The notes below the pieces were generated by a model. It saw nothing but the letters and a program-made list of their open reading frames with translations. It had not been told where the DNA came from and did no database searches. This document shows, piece by piece, positions 1 to 7,223 of a stretch of DNA of 34,748 nt. A program made the translations under genes and the position numbers. The stretch spans positions 1 through 34,748 of IMG/VR virus record IMGVR_UViG_3300013093_000135. One strand, 5' to 3'. The DNA comes from a virus. Each line of letters begins with the position of its first letter. Position 1 is the first letter of the stretch.

Positions 1-381
1 ACAACAAACTTAAGTAAAGGAATGGCTCTTGGTTCAGATACTAGCAAGATTGTTTTTGCTGTACCTGGCACCTACAACCTTAACTTTTTAGGTCAGTTTA
101 ATTTTACTGGCGGTACAAGTGACTACCACGTCACAACCTGGTTTTCTAAAAACGGTGTTCAAGTCCCATCCTCTGCTTTTACTTTTACCACAGCTAATGC
201 TCAGAATTCACAAGTATTAGCAAACATTGAGTCTCCAATCAGTGTTCTCCCAAATGACTATATCCAATTTCACTGGTGGTCAGGTGCTTCTGGAATGTCA
301 CTTCTTGCTACAGCGGCTGGCACTAACCCAACTCGTCCAGCGTCTCCATCAGCTAACTTAACCATCTATAACGTCGGATAA
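1..381 (+). CDS. Jelly-roll-like virion protein, 5'-truncated
   Basis: The reading frame is open from base 1, and an in-frame ATG at 22 has no convincing ribosome binding site, so this is probably the C-terminal part of a longer gene that begins before the window. The visible 119+ residues are rich in Thr, Ser, Asn and aromatics and alternate like beta strands (segments such as IVFAVPGTYNLNFLGQF and DYIQFHWWSGASG). This resembles the C1q/TNF-like jelly-roll domains found in phage head decorations and fibres. It is followed immediately (stop and start overlap by one base) by small head-region genes. The fold is inferred from pattern only, and the exact role (decoration, fibre or minor capsid protein) is not determinable. 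Confidence 0.6.
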   Translation, partial: TTNLSKGMALGSDTSKIVFAVPGTYNLNFLGQFNFTGGTSDYHVTTWFSKNGVQVPSSAFTFTTANAQNSQVLANIESPISVLPNDYIQFHWWSGASGMSLLATAAGTNPTRPASPSANLTIYNVG

Positions 382-524
382 TGCCATTTAAGTCACAACG
401 TCAGCGTGCTTTTATGTACGCTGTACACCCAGAGATGGCAAAAGAGTGGGAAGAAAAAACCCCTAAAGGTAAAAAGCTTCCTAACAAAGTAAGCAGCAAA
501 ACCACTACGAAAGGAAATAAATAA
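381..524 (+). CDS. Small basic phage protein (47 aa)
   Basis: The ATG at 381 overlaps the preceding stop codon (TAATG), a strong sign of translational coupling. The product begins MPFKSQRQRAFMYAVHPEMA and continues with a Lys/Thr-rich tail ending KTTTKGNK. Short proteins of the type 'PFKSxxQRxxMxAxxPEMAxxW' are common in head regions of tailed phages, but I know of no established function. It may be a minor virion or assembly protein. The gene is too short for ordinary ORF cut-offs. It is supported by the coupling, the recognisable N-terminal pattern and its position in a run of equally small genes. Confidence 0.65.
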   Translation: MPFKSQRQRAFMYAVHPEMAKEWEEKTPKGKKLPNKVSSKTTTKGNK

Positions 525-525
525 T

Positions 526-666
526 ATGTGCGCTACATGCGGATGCGGAATGAAGGATAAGAAGGCTCCTGGATACGGCAAGGGTAAGAAAGCCACCGCT
601 GCTCCTAAGGGAATGAAGAAGGCTGCTCCAGCTGCTGGAATGAAGAAAATGGGTAAGAAGAAGTAA
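526..666 (+). CDS. Tiny Cys/Lys-rich basic protein (46 aa)
   Basis: The ATG at 526 follows the previous stop by one base, and the upstream AAAGGAAA (513-518 region) supplies a ribosome binding site. The product starts MCATCGCGMKDKK, which gives three cysteines in the pattern CxxCxC. It then becomes a Lys/Ala/Pro/Gly chain with repeated GMKK units (GMKDKK, GMKKAAP, GMKKMGKKK). The strong positive charge suggests nucleic-acid binding, possibly packaged with DNA in the head, and the cysteine cluster could bind metal. Both ideas are inference. It lies between two other tiny basic proteins upstream of a terminator, so the three probably form the end of one operon. Confidence 0.6.
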   Translation: MCATCGCGMKDKKAPGYGKGKKATAAPKGMKKAAPAAGMKKMGKKK

Positions 667-822
667 ATGGCTCACGACGACAAAAAGTTTGAAAAGGGCA
701 TGACTGCAGCTCAAAAAAAGAAGTTTGAAAAAACTGATGAAAAGAACGACAAAGCTTTAGCCAAGGATATAAAGAAAGCCCCAGCCAAGGCAAAGAAAGC
801 CCCAGCTAAGAAAAAGAAGTAA
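667..822 (+). CDS. Tiny histone H1-tail-like basic protein (51 aa)
   Basis: The ATG at 667 directly abuts the previous TAA. The product begins MAHDDKKFEKGMTAAQKKKF and ends in an Ala/Pro/Lys tail with two KKAPAK units, very similar in composition to histone H1 tails and to bacterial AlgP- or Hc1-like tails. The two tail units are encoded by an exact 15-base direct repeat (771-785 and 792-806, period 21 bases). An intrinsic terminator begins five bases after the stop. The likely role is DNA or RNA binding or charge neutralisation in the virion. That is inferred from composition, since no catalytic motif exists. Confidence 0.6.
   Translation: MAHDDKKFEKGMTAAQKKKFEKTDEKNDKALAKDIKKAPAKAKKAPAKKKK
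771..806 (+). repeat. In-frame 15-bp direct repeat in basic tail
   Basis: The sequence AAAGAAAGCCCCAGC occurs exactly at 771-785 and 792-806. The 21-base period keeps the reading frame, so the basic tail could lengthen or shorten by seven residues through slippage. Confidence 0.75.
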
Positions 823-826
823 GAGT

Positions 827-855
827 AAGCCCCTCGGAAACGGGGGGCTTTCTTT
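827..855 (+). terminator. Intrinsic terminator after head-region operon
   Basis: AAGCCCC (827-833) pairs with GGGGCTT (844-850). The stem extends inward by T-G and C-G pairs and closes on a loop around GGAAAC. A U-rich tract (TTTCTTT) follows. It lies five bases after the stop codon of the last basic-protein gene and before the tail operon. Confidence 0.88.
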
Positions 856-932
856 ATACTTTAAGAGTACTCACCGTGCGGTGTTTATAGCTTTACCCTT
901 GCGAACGACCTCTCTCACTAGGAGTTATTACC

Positions 933-1088
933 GTGGCTGACTCAAAGATTTCTCGTGCCGATAAAGACGACTTTGAGAACACCATTTTTCAAAACCTTCC
1001 CGACGCAAGGGAAAACCGTAATAACTGGTTAGCGGTGACTGCAGGCGTTCTCTTGGGAAGGGCGATGGCCAAGCGTGGGAAGCGTTAA
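933..1088 (+). CDS. Small protein at head of tail operon (51 aa)
   Basis: The GTG start at 933 is preceded by GGAG at 921-924 with an 8-base spacer. The product has an acidic/polar N-terminal part (ADSKISRADKDDFENTIF) and a short hydrophobic stretch (WLAVTAGVLLGRAMA), and it ends in a basic AKRGKR. One membrane-associated or buried helix is possible. It is the first gene after the terminator at 827-855 and overlaps the next gene by 14 bases, so the two are probably translated together. I do not recognise the family. Confidence 0.6.
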   Translation: MADSKISRADKDDFENTIFQNLPDARENRNNWLAVTAGVLLGRAMAKRGKR

Positions 1089-1407
1089 TTTTAAAAAGCA
1101 TGAAGCTGATGCTGTAGACCTTCTCTGTACACAGCTGACTAAAGACTTTCAAACACATGCCCTCAAGTACGGGTGGAACAAGACTCTTGTTTCTCAGATG
1201 TCTGTCATTCTTGATGATGAAGATACTGTTGTCATCCAATACCCTGACTCTTTACGCGACCAAGTAGAAGACCTTGAATATGGAGAACTGGGTATGCCCC
1301 CAGCTCCCGCTATTCGAACATTTAAAAATATTATTAAAGAGTTTGTCCATAATAGTCTGGAAGATGCTGTCGTAAATTCCCTCTTTGATTCGGACGTGTT
1401 TGAATGA
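1075..1407 (+). CDS. Putative neck/connector protein
   Basis: The predicted 110-aa acidic protein uses a GTG start at 1075 and overlaps both neighbours (14 bases upstream, ATGA downstream). It begins GSVNFKKHEADAVDLLCTQL and carries helical, Glu/Asp-rich segments. No catalytic motif is visible. Between the head-region genes and the tail terminator, tail sheath and tube genes, phages normally encode head-completion or connector proteins, so that role is inferred from position alone. An alternative is a small tail-assembly factor. The start is uncertain because no later in-frame start has better support. Confidence 0.6.
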   Translation: MGSVNFKKHEADAVDLLCTQLTKDFQTHALKYGWNKTLVSQMSVILDDEDTVVIQYPDSLRDQVEDLEYGELGMPPAPAIRTFKNIIKEFVHNSLEDAVVNSLFDSDVFE

Positions 1408-2060
1408 GCGACATCGAGACAACTTTCCTCGTACGAGAAGACGAGGCACTCAAGAACTGGCTTAACGGAATAACTGTAGCTGACGGCAAGTCATCTGCTC
1501 GACCTGTTAAAATCTGGTTTACCATGCCTGATATCGAATTACAGAGCATGACATTTCCGTTTATCACAATTGACTTGATTGACATGGTTCAGTCTAAAGA
1601 ACGTCAAGTAGGTGGGGGAACGGTTTATGACGACACCCTAGGTGGTCAAGTTACTCCTGTCAGTGGGGTCGTTTACAGCTATGACACTCCTATTGCGTGG
1701 GACCTTTACTATCAGATTACTACTTACTCACGTCATCCTCGCCATGACCGTGAAATCATCAAACAAATGCTAGAAACCTATACCCCAGGTAAATGGGGCT
1801 TTCTACCTTTGCCTAACGTCGACGGAAGCATATACGAATGGCGTCATATGTTTATGGAGAGTTATGCAAAAAGAGACGCAATTGTTGACAGTCGTCGACT
1901 CTACCGTAACGTCATAACTGTGCGAGTGCTTACTGAGATGACCCAAGATGTTTCAGATGCAGCAGCTCTAGGCATAGTTTCGAGCGTCGACATCACACTA
2001 TCTGGTGCAACTAATAACGATAACTTTAACCCGATTACTCAGACGGTCACTTCCGACTAA
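1404..2060 (+). CDS. Tail terminator / neck protein-like
   Basis: The 218-aa product starts with ATG in an ATGA overlap with the preceding gene. It has a mixed alpha/beta pattern with a central segment PIAWDLYYQITTYSRHPRHD followed by REIIKQMLETYTPGKWGF. This 'bulk secondary-structure plus daily-range' pattern resembles tail completion or terminator proteins, which cap the tail tube and sheath and join the tail to the head. It lies directly before the sheath gene, the usual place for this protein in contractile-tailed phages. Assignment rests on gene order and general resemblance. Sequence identity to any named family was not established. Confidence 0.55.
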   Translation: MSDIETTFLVREDEALKNWLNGITVADGKSSARPVKIWFTMPDIELQSMTFPFITIDLIDMVQSKERQVGGGTVYDDTLGGQVTPVSGVVYSYDTPIAWDLYYQITTYSRHPRHDREIIKQMLETYTPGKWGFLPLPNVDGSIYEWRHMFMESYAKRDAIVDSRRLYRNVITVRVLTEMTQDVSDAAALGIVSSVDITLSGATNNDNFNPITQTVTSD

Positions 2061-2078
2061 TCTATAAAGGAGATACCA

Positions 2079-3617
2079 ATGGCAGTTTACCAACGCCCTG
2101 GGGTTTACTTGAATGAGACCCTAACACCAACACCACCATCAGTAAGTGCTGCAACAAACATTTACGCAGCATTTCTTGGTGCCATTAACCAAGGTCCACT
2201 TGCTCCTACTCTTGTCACATCATGGACTCAATTTACACAGCTTTATGGAAACTGGCAGTATGACTCTACTGACGTATTTCGTCTTGCCGTCAACTCTTTC
2301 CTTGTAGGTAACGGGGGTGGACAGTGCTACATCCAGCGTGTACCTGCCACAGGCTACGCAACAGCTTCTCGTCAGCTCTATGACTCAAGCGGTACTGGCG
2401 GTACTCAAGGAGCTACCTACACCATGCAGATTAATGCTCTTAGCCCAGGTGCTTGGGGTAACAATCTTTATGTAGATATCGTTAAGCAGACAACAACATC
2501 CCCTACATTTTCTATTGTCATTTATTACGGAAGCTCAGCTCAAAACAGCATTGTAGAGCGCTTCAATGACCTATCAATGGATAGCACAAACTCTCGTTAT
2601 GCTCCACAAGTTATCAACGGAGTTTCACAATGGATTACGGTTACTGATGATAACGATGCAAGCTCAGAGCCAGGAAAAGCTCCAGTAGGGGCTCTTGGTC
2701 TTCAGCTAGCAGGAGGTGCCAACGGTTCTGGTGGACAGACAAGTTCAGCTATTGCTGGAACCGTCTCTGCGTTTGATGCAGTTCAATCAAGCCTTATTAT
2801 CAATGCCCCTGGAATCACAGCATCTACAGACGTCAACACTATTCTTGCTTACGCTGTAAACCGTGCTGACTGCTTTGTAGTAATCGACCCAGGCTATCAA
2901 GATGTAGCTGATGAGCTCACCCTAGCCGCTAGCTACACTCAGACATCTTATGGTGCTGCGTACTATCCAAACATCACCATTGCTGACCCAACAACAAACG
3001 CACCTGGAGCTACAAGGTCAATTGCTCCTGGAGCTGCGGTTGTTGCTCAGTACCTTGCTACAGACAAGGCTCGTGGTAACCCTGGTGTTTTCAAAGCACC
3101 TGCAGGTCTTCAAACCCGTATCGGTGGGGCTGTATCAGTAGCAACAACCACAAACACAGACCTTGATAACTTGACCTCTGGCGGAGCAGCTGGCGTACCA
3201 GTTAATGCTATTCGTTACATCAATGGTTCAGGGATTGTTATCTGGGGAGCTCGTACCCTGCAACAAGGATATGTAACTCGCTACGTTCCAATTCGCCGTA
3301 CCCTTATTTACTTGGAGAAGGCTCTTAACGACCTTACCAAGTTTGCTATCTTTGAGCCAAACGACCAGAAGCTATGGCGTAGTCTCAACGCAACCGTAAC
3401 CAACTTCTTGAACCAGTTCTGGCGTCAAGGCGGTTTGCGTGGAGATACTCCATCTCAAGCTTATTATGTTGTTTGCGATTCATCAGTAAACACGCTACAA
3501 AGCATTGATGCTGGCATCGTTAACATCAATATCGGAGTAGCTCTACAACGTCCAGCCGAGTATGTCGTCATCAATATTGCTCAATATGATGGTGGCACAG
3601 TAATCACAACAGCGTAA
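2079..3617 (+). CDS. Contractile tail sheath protein
   Basis: The 512-aa product has an AAAGGAG ribosome binding site before the ATG. It begins MAVYQRPGVYLNE, a typical sheath N-terminus ('RPGVYxxE'), and contains the usual AFLGAINQGP and GQCYIQRV segments of the first domain. The C-terminal region (WGARTL, then YVPIRRTLIYLEKAL and a region ending in EYVVINIAQ) matches the conserved sheath core that forms the inter-subunit mesh. The sheath shortens to drive the tube through the host envelope. The tube gene follows 12 bases later, which fixes the virion as contractile-tailed. Length is within the normal range for phage sheaths. Confidence 0.95.
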   Translation: MAVYQRPGVYLNETLTPTPPSVSAATNIYAAFLGAINQGPLAPTLVTSWTQFTQLYGNWQYDSTDVFRLAVNSFLVGNGGGQCYIQRVPATGYATASRQLYDSSGTGGTQGATYTMQINALSPGAWGNNLYVDIVKQTTTSPTFSIVIYYGSSAQNSIVERFNDLSMDSTNSRYAPQVINGVSQWITVTDDNDASSEPGKAPVGALGLQLAGGANGSGGQTSSAIAGTVSAFDAVQSSLIINAPGITASTDVNTILAYAVNRADCFVVIDPGYQDVADELTLAASYTQTSYGAAYYPNITIADPTTNAPGATRSIAPGAAVVAQYLATDKARGNPGVFKAPAGLQTRIGGAVSVATTTNTDLDNLTSGGAAGVPVNAIRYINGSGIVIWGARTLQQGYVTRYVPIRRTLIYLEKALNDLTKFAIFEPNDQKLWRSLNATVTNFLNQFWRQGGLRGDTPSQAYYVVCDSSVNTLQSIDAGIVNINIGVALQRPAEYVVINIAQYDGGTVITTA

Positions 3618-3629
3618 GGAGAGAAATAA

Positions 3630-4268
3630 ATGGCATCGTCAGCAGACATCACACGTTGGAGTGCTCGACAAAGTGACCCACTACGTAACTTTAAGTACTT
3701 CGTAGAATTCATGCCACCAGTCAATGGTGCAGCCTTCTTTGACCCTAAGGTAACTAACAACGGAGCAAACCAGTTCTCTGGAGGTTTTACTCAGGTTCAA
3801 GGTCTTACCATCAACACGCAGGCAATTGCCTACCGTGAAGGTGGATTTAATACAACCGTTCACCAGATTCCTGGAACAACGTCTTTCCAGCCAATCGTCC
3901 TTAACCGAGGAATGATTTATGGTCAGGACCAGGCAATCACATGGATGCGCTCATTGTTTGCAGCAGCTTCTGGAAATGGAATTACAACAGCTGGTGCAGA
4001 TTTCCGTCTAGACGTAAAGATTTACGTTCTTGACCATCCATCGACAGCAACAAACGCTAACGGTATTGGTGGAGTTACCTCACGTGCAGTATTTACTGCT
4101 CACAACGCGTGGATTAGTTCTCTTACCTATACAGACCTTAATGGTACAGATAACAACGTTCTTTTCGAACAAATGACTCTTGTACACGAAGGTTTGGACG
4201 TATTCTTTACCGATACAAACAATAACGCAATCACTACCCAAGACGGACCATATACGTTTTCTAACTAA
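3630..4268 (+). CDS. Tail tube protein (gp19-like)
   Basis: The 212-aa product follows the sheath gene by 12 bases, with GGAGAG upstream of the ATG. It shows the tube-protein pattern of the T4 gp19/contractile-system family: an N-terminal NFKYFVEF strand, GGFTQVQGL, then IAYREGGFNTTVHQIPGTT and PIVLNRGM, then a helix around ITWMRSLF. It forms hexameric rings that stack as the inner tube through which DNA passes. A somewhat longer loop rich in Ala/Asn (around residues 110-150) is the only departure from the short family form. Confidence 0.93.
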   Translation: MASSADITRWSARQSDPLRNFKYFVEFMPPVNGAAFFDPKVTNNGANQFSGGFTQVQGLTINTQAIAYREGGFNTTVHQIPGTTSFQPIVLNRGMIYGQDQAITWMRSLFAAASGNGITTAGADFRLDVKIYVLDHPSTATNANGIGGVTSRAVFTAHNAWISSLTYTDLNGTDNNVLFEQMTLVHEGLDVFFTDTNNNAITTQDGPYTFSN

Positions 4269-4289
4269 GTAACTAAAGGAGCATAACTC

Positions 4290-5081
4290 GTGCCACAAAC
4301 GTCGGACCCACGAATAGTCAATAAGCTTGCAGAAGAGCTGACAGCTGGTCCTCAGGAACAACAAAAAATTGCTACTGAGTCACCAGCTGACACTCTTGTA
4401 CATTTGCCAGGCGGATTTTTAACAAAGGACGGAAGCGCGGTAAAAACCGCTGAAGTCAGGGAGCTAAACGGTCTTGATGAGGAAGTTATTGCAAAAGCAG
4501 GTAGCACTTCAAAAGCTCTCCTTACTATCCTTCAACGAGGACTAGTAAGCATTGGAGACCGAGCCCCAGTAAAAGAAGACTTTGATGTCATGCTCTCAGG
4601 AGACCGAGACGCTATTTTGCTAGGAATTAGAAAAGTTACTTTTGGCAAGATTGCAGATTTTACAGCTTATTGTAACGTCTGTGAAAAGCCCCAAGACTTT
4701 TCTATTGATTTAGATACTGATATTGAAGTAAACGAGTTAGAGAATCAAGCAGACCGTTCGTGGGTTGTACCTATCAAAGCGGGAAGAGCTCGTGTGTCTT
4801 TACCAAATGGCATTACCCAAAGAAAAGTTATGGATAGTACCGACAAAACTTTGGCAGAATTGAATACAATTATTCTTGCGGGATGCGTTGTTAGTCTCAA
4901 CGACTCCCCTACAACACCGAACACCGTCTTAGAACTCGGCATAAAAGACCGCGAAACTCTTATTAAAGAGATTGTCGACCGTAACCCAGGTCCACGCCTA
5001 GGGGAGGTGAGCAAGGCTTGTGAGGCATGTGGTACAGAGATTGAACTACCACTAAGTCTCGCTTCCTTGTTTCGACTATAA
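4290..5081 (+). CDS. Tail assembly chaperone, zero-frame product (gp26-like)
   Basis: The 263-aa product starts at GTG 4290, preceded by AAAGGAG. It has a polar N-terminal region, then a helix-rich part, and two CxxC pairs (YCNVCEKP near residue 130, and CEACGTEIELP near residue 248) that look like a split zinc-binding knuckle. This arrangement after the tube gene and before the tape measure resembles the T4 gp26-like baseplate/tail assembly chaperone family (T4_baseplate type) of contractile phages. It ends ASLFRL at 5081. The downstream overlapping frame continues with what looks like the C-terminal part of the same family, so the stop may be partly bypassed by +1 frameshifting. Confidence 0.8.
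   Translation: MPQTSDPRIVNKLAEELTAGPQEQQKIATESPADTLVHLPGGFLTKDGSAVKTAEVRELNGLDEEVIAKAGSTSKALLTILQRGLVSIGDRAPVKEDFDVMLSGDRDAILLGIRKVTFGKIADFTAYCNVCEKPQDFSIDLDTDIEVNELENQADRSWVVPIKAGRARVSLPNGITQRKVMDSTDKTLAELNTIILAGCVVSLNDSPTTPNTVLELGIKDRETLIKEIVDRNPGPRLGEVSKACEACGTEIELPLSLASLFRL
5070..5081 (+). promoter_or_regulatory. Candidate +1 ribosomal frameshift site
   Basis: The end of the zero frame reads TTT CGA CTA TAA (5070-5081). A Phe tRNA on UUU can slip forward one base to UUC when CGA, commonly a slowly decoded codon, is in the A site. Translation would then continue GAC TAT AAG in the +1 frame from 5074. This is similar to the UUU_CGU shift site of influenza PA-X. The expected fusion joins 4290-5072 to 5074-5217 (308 aa). 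Confidence 0.55.
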
Positions 5082-5217
5082 GGAAACCGATTACGAGTCT
5101 TTAATGGACCAGTATGAAGTGCTCACTCGAGCATTTAAATGGTCTTTATCAGACATACGCAATCTTTCCTTTAGGGAAAGAAAAAATTGGCTGGAACGTT
5201 CTAAGAGAGGCTTATAG
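5074..5217 (+). CDS. Tail assembly chaperone, +1 frame extension
   Basis: In the +1 frame the sequence after the shift site reads DYKETDYESLMDQYEVLTRA and then FKWSLSDIRNLSFRERKNWL, ending at the stop codon at 5215-5217. The motif 'hydrophobic-x-W-S-x-x-D-I-x-N-(L/M)-x-x-R-x-R' is what I expect at the C-terminus of gp26-like tail assembly proteins. That suggests it is normally joined to the preceding product. An internal ATG at 5104 could give a separate 37-aa peptide, but it has no good ribosome binding site. The frame is open back to 5056, so the overlap with the zero frame is only 26 bases. Confidence 0.6.
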   Translation, partial: DYKETDYESLMDQYEVLTRAFKWSLSDIRNLSFRERKNWLERSKRGL

Positions 5218-5219
5218 AC

Positions 5220-7223
5220 ATGGCAAAGCGTCAAGACCTTGTTGACTTGGTCGCGCTCTCTGAGAAACTTGCTCAAAATCTTGAAAAAGCAGGCGCTGCC
5301 TCTCAAACTATACACACAGGACTTGCAGGAGCCAGCGCTGCCGCTGGAAATACTGTGGGTACTGGCAGCATGTCCAACCCAGGAGGAGGCGCTAACGGAA
5401 CAGTAGCTACTCCTAGAACGACATCTACCGCAGGTGCTGCAGGTCAAGTACTAGGTACTGTTCTTAAAGGTCTTGGCTCTGTTGCAGGTGTAGGAATTTC
5501 AGCTGCTGCAAATATGCTGCCTAGCCCTGCAGAAGCAGCGTCATACCAGCTTTCAACATCTCGCCAAGGCTTCTTCGGTGGAATGAGCTTTGGTCAAACG
5601 GGTAATTTACAGAAAGCCATTTCTGCTGGGGGAACTGCTCTTAATTCCCAAGACGCTGTTCAAGCAATAGCTGCTCTTCAAAGCGCAGGTATCTATAACG
5701 TTAACCAAGTAGGTGGCGGAGTTGCCTCTCTTTCTAATTATGCTCCAAACCTTGGATTAGCAGGAACAGCTCAGGCGTCCGCGTCTTTGTACCAAGGTCG
5801 TTCAACAAACTTGTTAAACCAAATTGGTGTTAAGACCATGACTGCAGCTGGTCTAGCAAGAAGTCCTGACCAAATAGCAAACGACTTTGTTGATAAAATT
5901 TTTGCAACAACACCCCCTTTACAAAAGGGCTCTGTAGAAGCCTACGCTTATTTACAAGGAGCTCTTACTCCATCTGGTCAGCTTACATTTATTCTTAATA
6001 CGTATATTCCTGACCAAAATCTTCAACAGATTATTATCACTAAGCTTTTTGCTAAAGCTAAGGGGTTGCCTGATGATGCGACAAAAGCGCAGCTTACTGC
6101 AGCAGGAATCACAACAGCAACTGTTGGTGCTCAAAGTGCTTACAACACTGCACAACTGGGTGTTACTCAAGCAACGCAAGCCAGTATAAACGTAGGAACT
6201 GTTGCAGCTCTTAAAACACTAACAGTTGCTGCAAATGATTTTGCTAAAGTTGCTAAAGATTTAGGACCAGAGCTAAAAGCCTATGGTTTTGGTAGTACTT
6301 TGATGGGTGGAATAGGTACTACAGCAAGTGCTGGTCTTGGTGGACTTCTAGGTCATTTCTTAAGCGGTACAGGTGGTGCGATATTTAAGGCTCTTAAAGG
6401 GTTTTTTACAAACCCAGTCGTTGAAGACGCAGAAACAACTGTAGAAGGCTTAGCAACAGGTGGTCCTGCTAAAGGTAATGTTCCTTATATCGTTGGTGAA
6501 AAAGGACCTGAACTCTTCGTTCCAGATAGCAGCGGAACTATCATTCCTAACCATCTTATCGCTAGAGCTAACGGAGGTCCTGTAGACCAAGGAGGCTTTG
6601 CTTCCATGCTTCTCGGAGCTCTCGGCGCTCCAGCAACTCAACAAAATGTTGCTGACTTAACCATGTGGGAAAACATGGAAGGCGGAAACTGGAACAACAC
6701 CGCTACTTACAACCCCCTCAATACAAGCTATCAGCTTAACGGTTCGGTTAATTACAATACTAGAAAAGCAGGTAGCGGTGTTCAGGCGTACAGCTCTTGG
6801 CAACAAGGTCTGGCTGCAACCGTTGCAACATTAACAGGTGCCAACGCGGGTTCTCGCGGGTATACAAATATCGTCTCTGCGCTTCGTGCAGGAGCCAGCT
6901 CACAAGGCGACTTCCTTAAGCTTCTTCAAGCTTCGAGTTGGGACGCAGGTCACTACTCAGGAGGAGCATCTACATCTGTAGCTGACAGCAGTGCTGGAGG
7001 AATGTACAGTACAAGTAGTGTTGGTCTTTACGGAACAATAGGTAACACAGCACCTTTAGGAACTTTGCTGAGCACAACTCCAGCATCGACAGGCGCACCT
7101 CAAATTAATATTAACGTTACAGTTCCATCTGGAACGGACCCACACGCTGCAGCAAAAACGGCCGCTACTATTCAAGCTGCAGTTAAAAAAGCACTAGCTC
7201 AAGCAGGAGTAACTAGCAAATGA
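5220..7223 (+). CDS. Tail tape measure protein with lysozyme-like domain
   Basis: The 667-aa product starts at ATG 5220, two bases after the chaperone extension. The first ~340 residues are Ala/Gly/Gln/Ser-rich and largely helical. A hydrophobic, Gly-rich stretch (residues ~355-400) follows, then the common tape-measure segment VPYIVGEKGPELFVPD (around 420-435). Residues ~475-580 look like a muralytic domain: WENMEGGNWNN, NPLNT, GVQAYSSWQQGLAATV and IVSALRAG match the lysozyme-like module seen in many actinophage virion proteins, with Glu487 of MEGG a plausible catalytic acid. The tape measure sets tail length. At about 1.5 angstrom per residue the whole chain would span roughly 100 nm, less if the C-terminal domain is folded. 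The embedded hydrolase would open the cell wall at entry. Confidence 0.85.
   Translation: MAKRQDLVDLVALSEKLAQNLEKAGAASQTIHTGLAGASAAAGNTVGTGSMSNPGGGANGTVATPRTTSTAGAAGQVLGTVLKGLGSVAGVGISAAANMLPSPAEAASYQLSTSRQGFFGGMSFGQTGNLQKAISAGGTALNSQDAVQAIAALQSAGIYNVNQVGGGVASLSNYAPNLGLAGTAQASASLYQGRSTNLLNQIGVKTMTAAGLARSPDQIANDFVDKIFATTPPLQKGSVEAYAYLQGALTPSGQLTFILNTYIPDQNLQQIIITKLFAKAKGLPDDATKAQLTAAGITTATVGAQSAYNTAQLGVTQATQASINVGTVAALKTLTVAANDFAKVAKDLGPELKAYGFGSTLMGGIGTTASAGLGGLLGHFLSGTGGAIFKALKGFFTNPVVEDAETTVEGLATGGPAKGNVPYIVGEKGPELFVPDSSGTIIPNHLIARANGGPVDQGGFASMLLGALGAPATQQNVADLTMWENMEGGNWNNTATYNPLNTSYQLNGSVNYNTRKAGSGVQAYSSWQQGLAATVATLTGANAGSRGYTNIVSALRAGASSQGDFLKLLQASSWDAGHYSGGASTSVADSSAGGMYSTSSVGLYGTIGNTAPLGTLLSTTPASTGAPQININVTVPSGTDPHAAAKTAATIQAAVKKALAQAGVTSK

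Noticed and set aside
872-883. Short dyad CACCG-TG-CGGTG before the tail operon
   Set aside because: The arms are only 5 bp with a 2-base gap, easily expected by chance. No promoter with convincing hexamers could be placed beside it.
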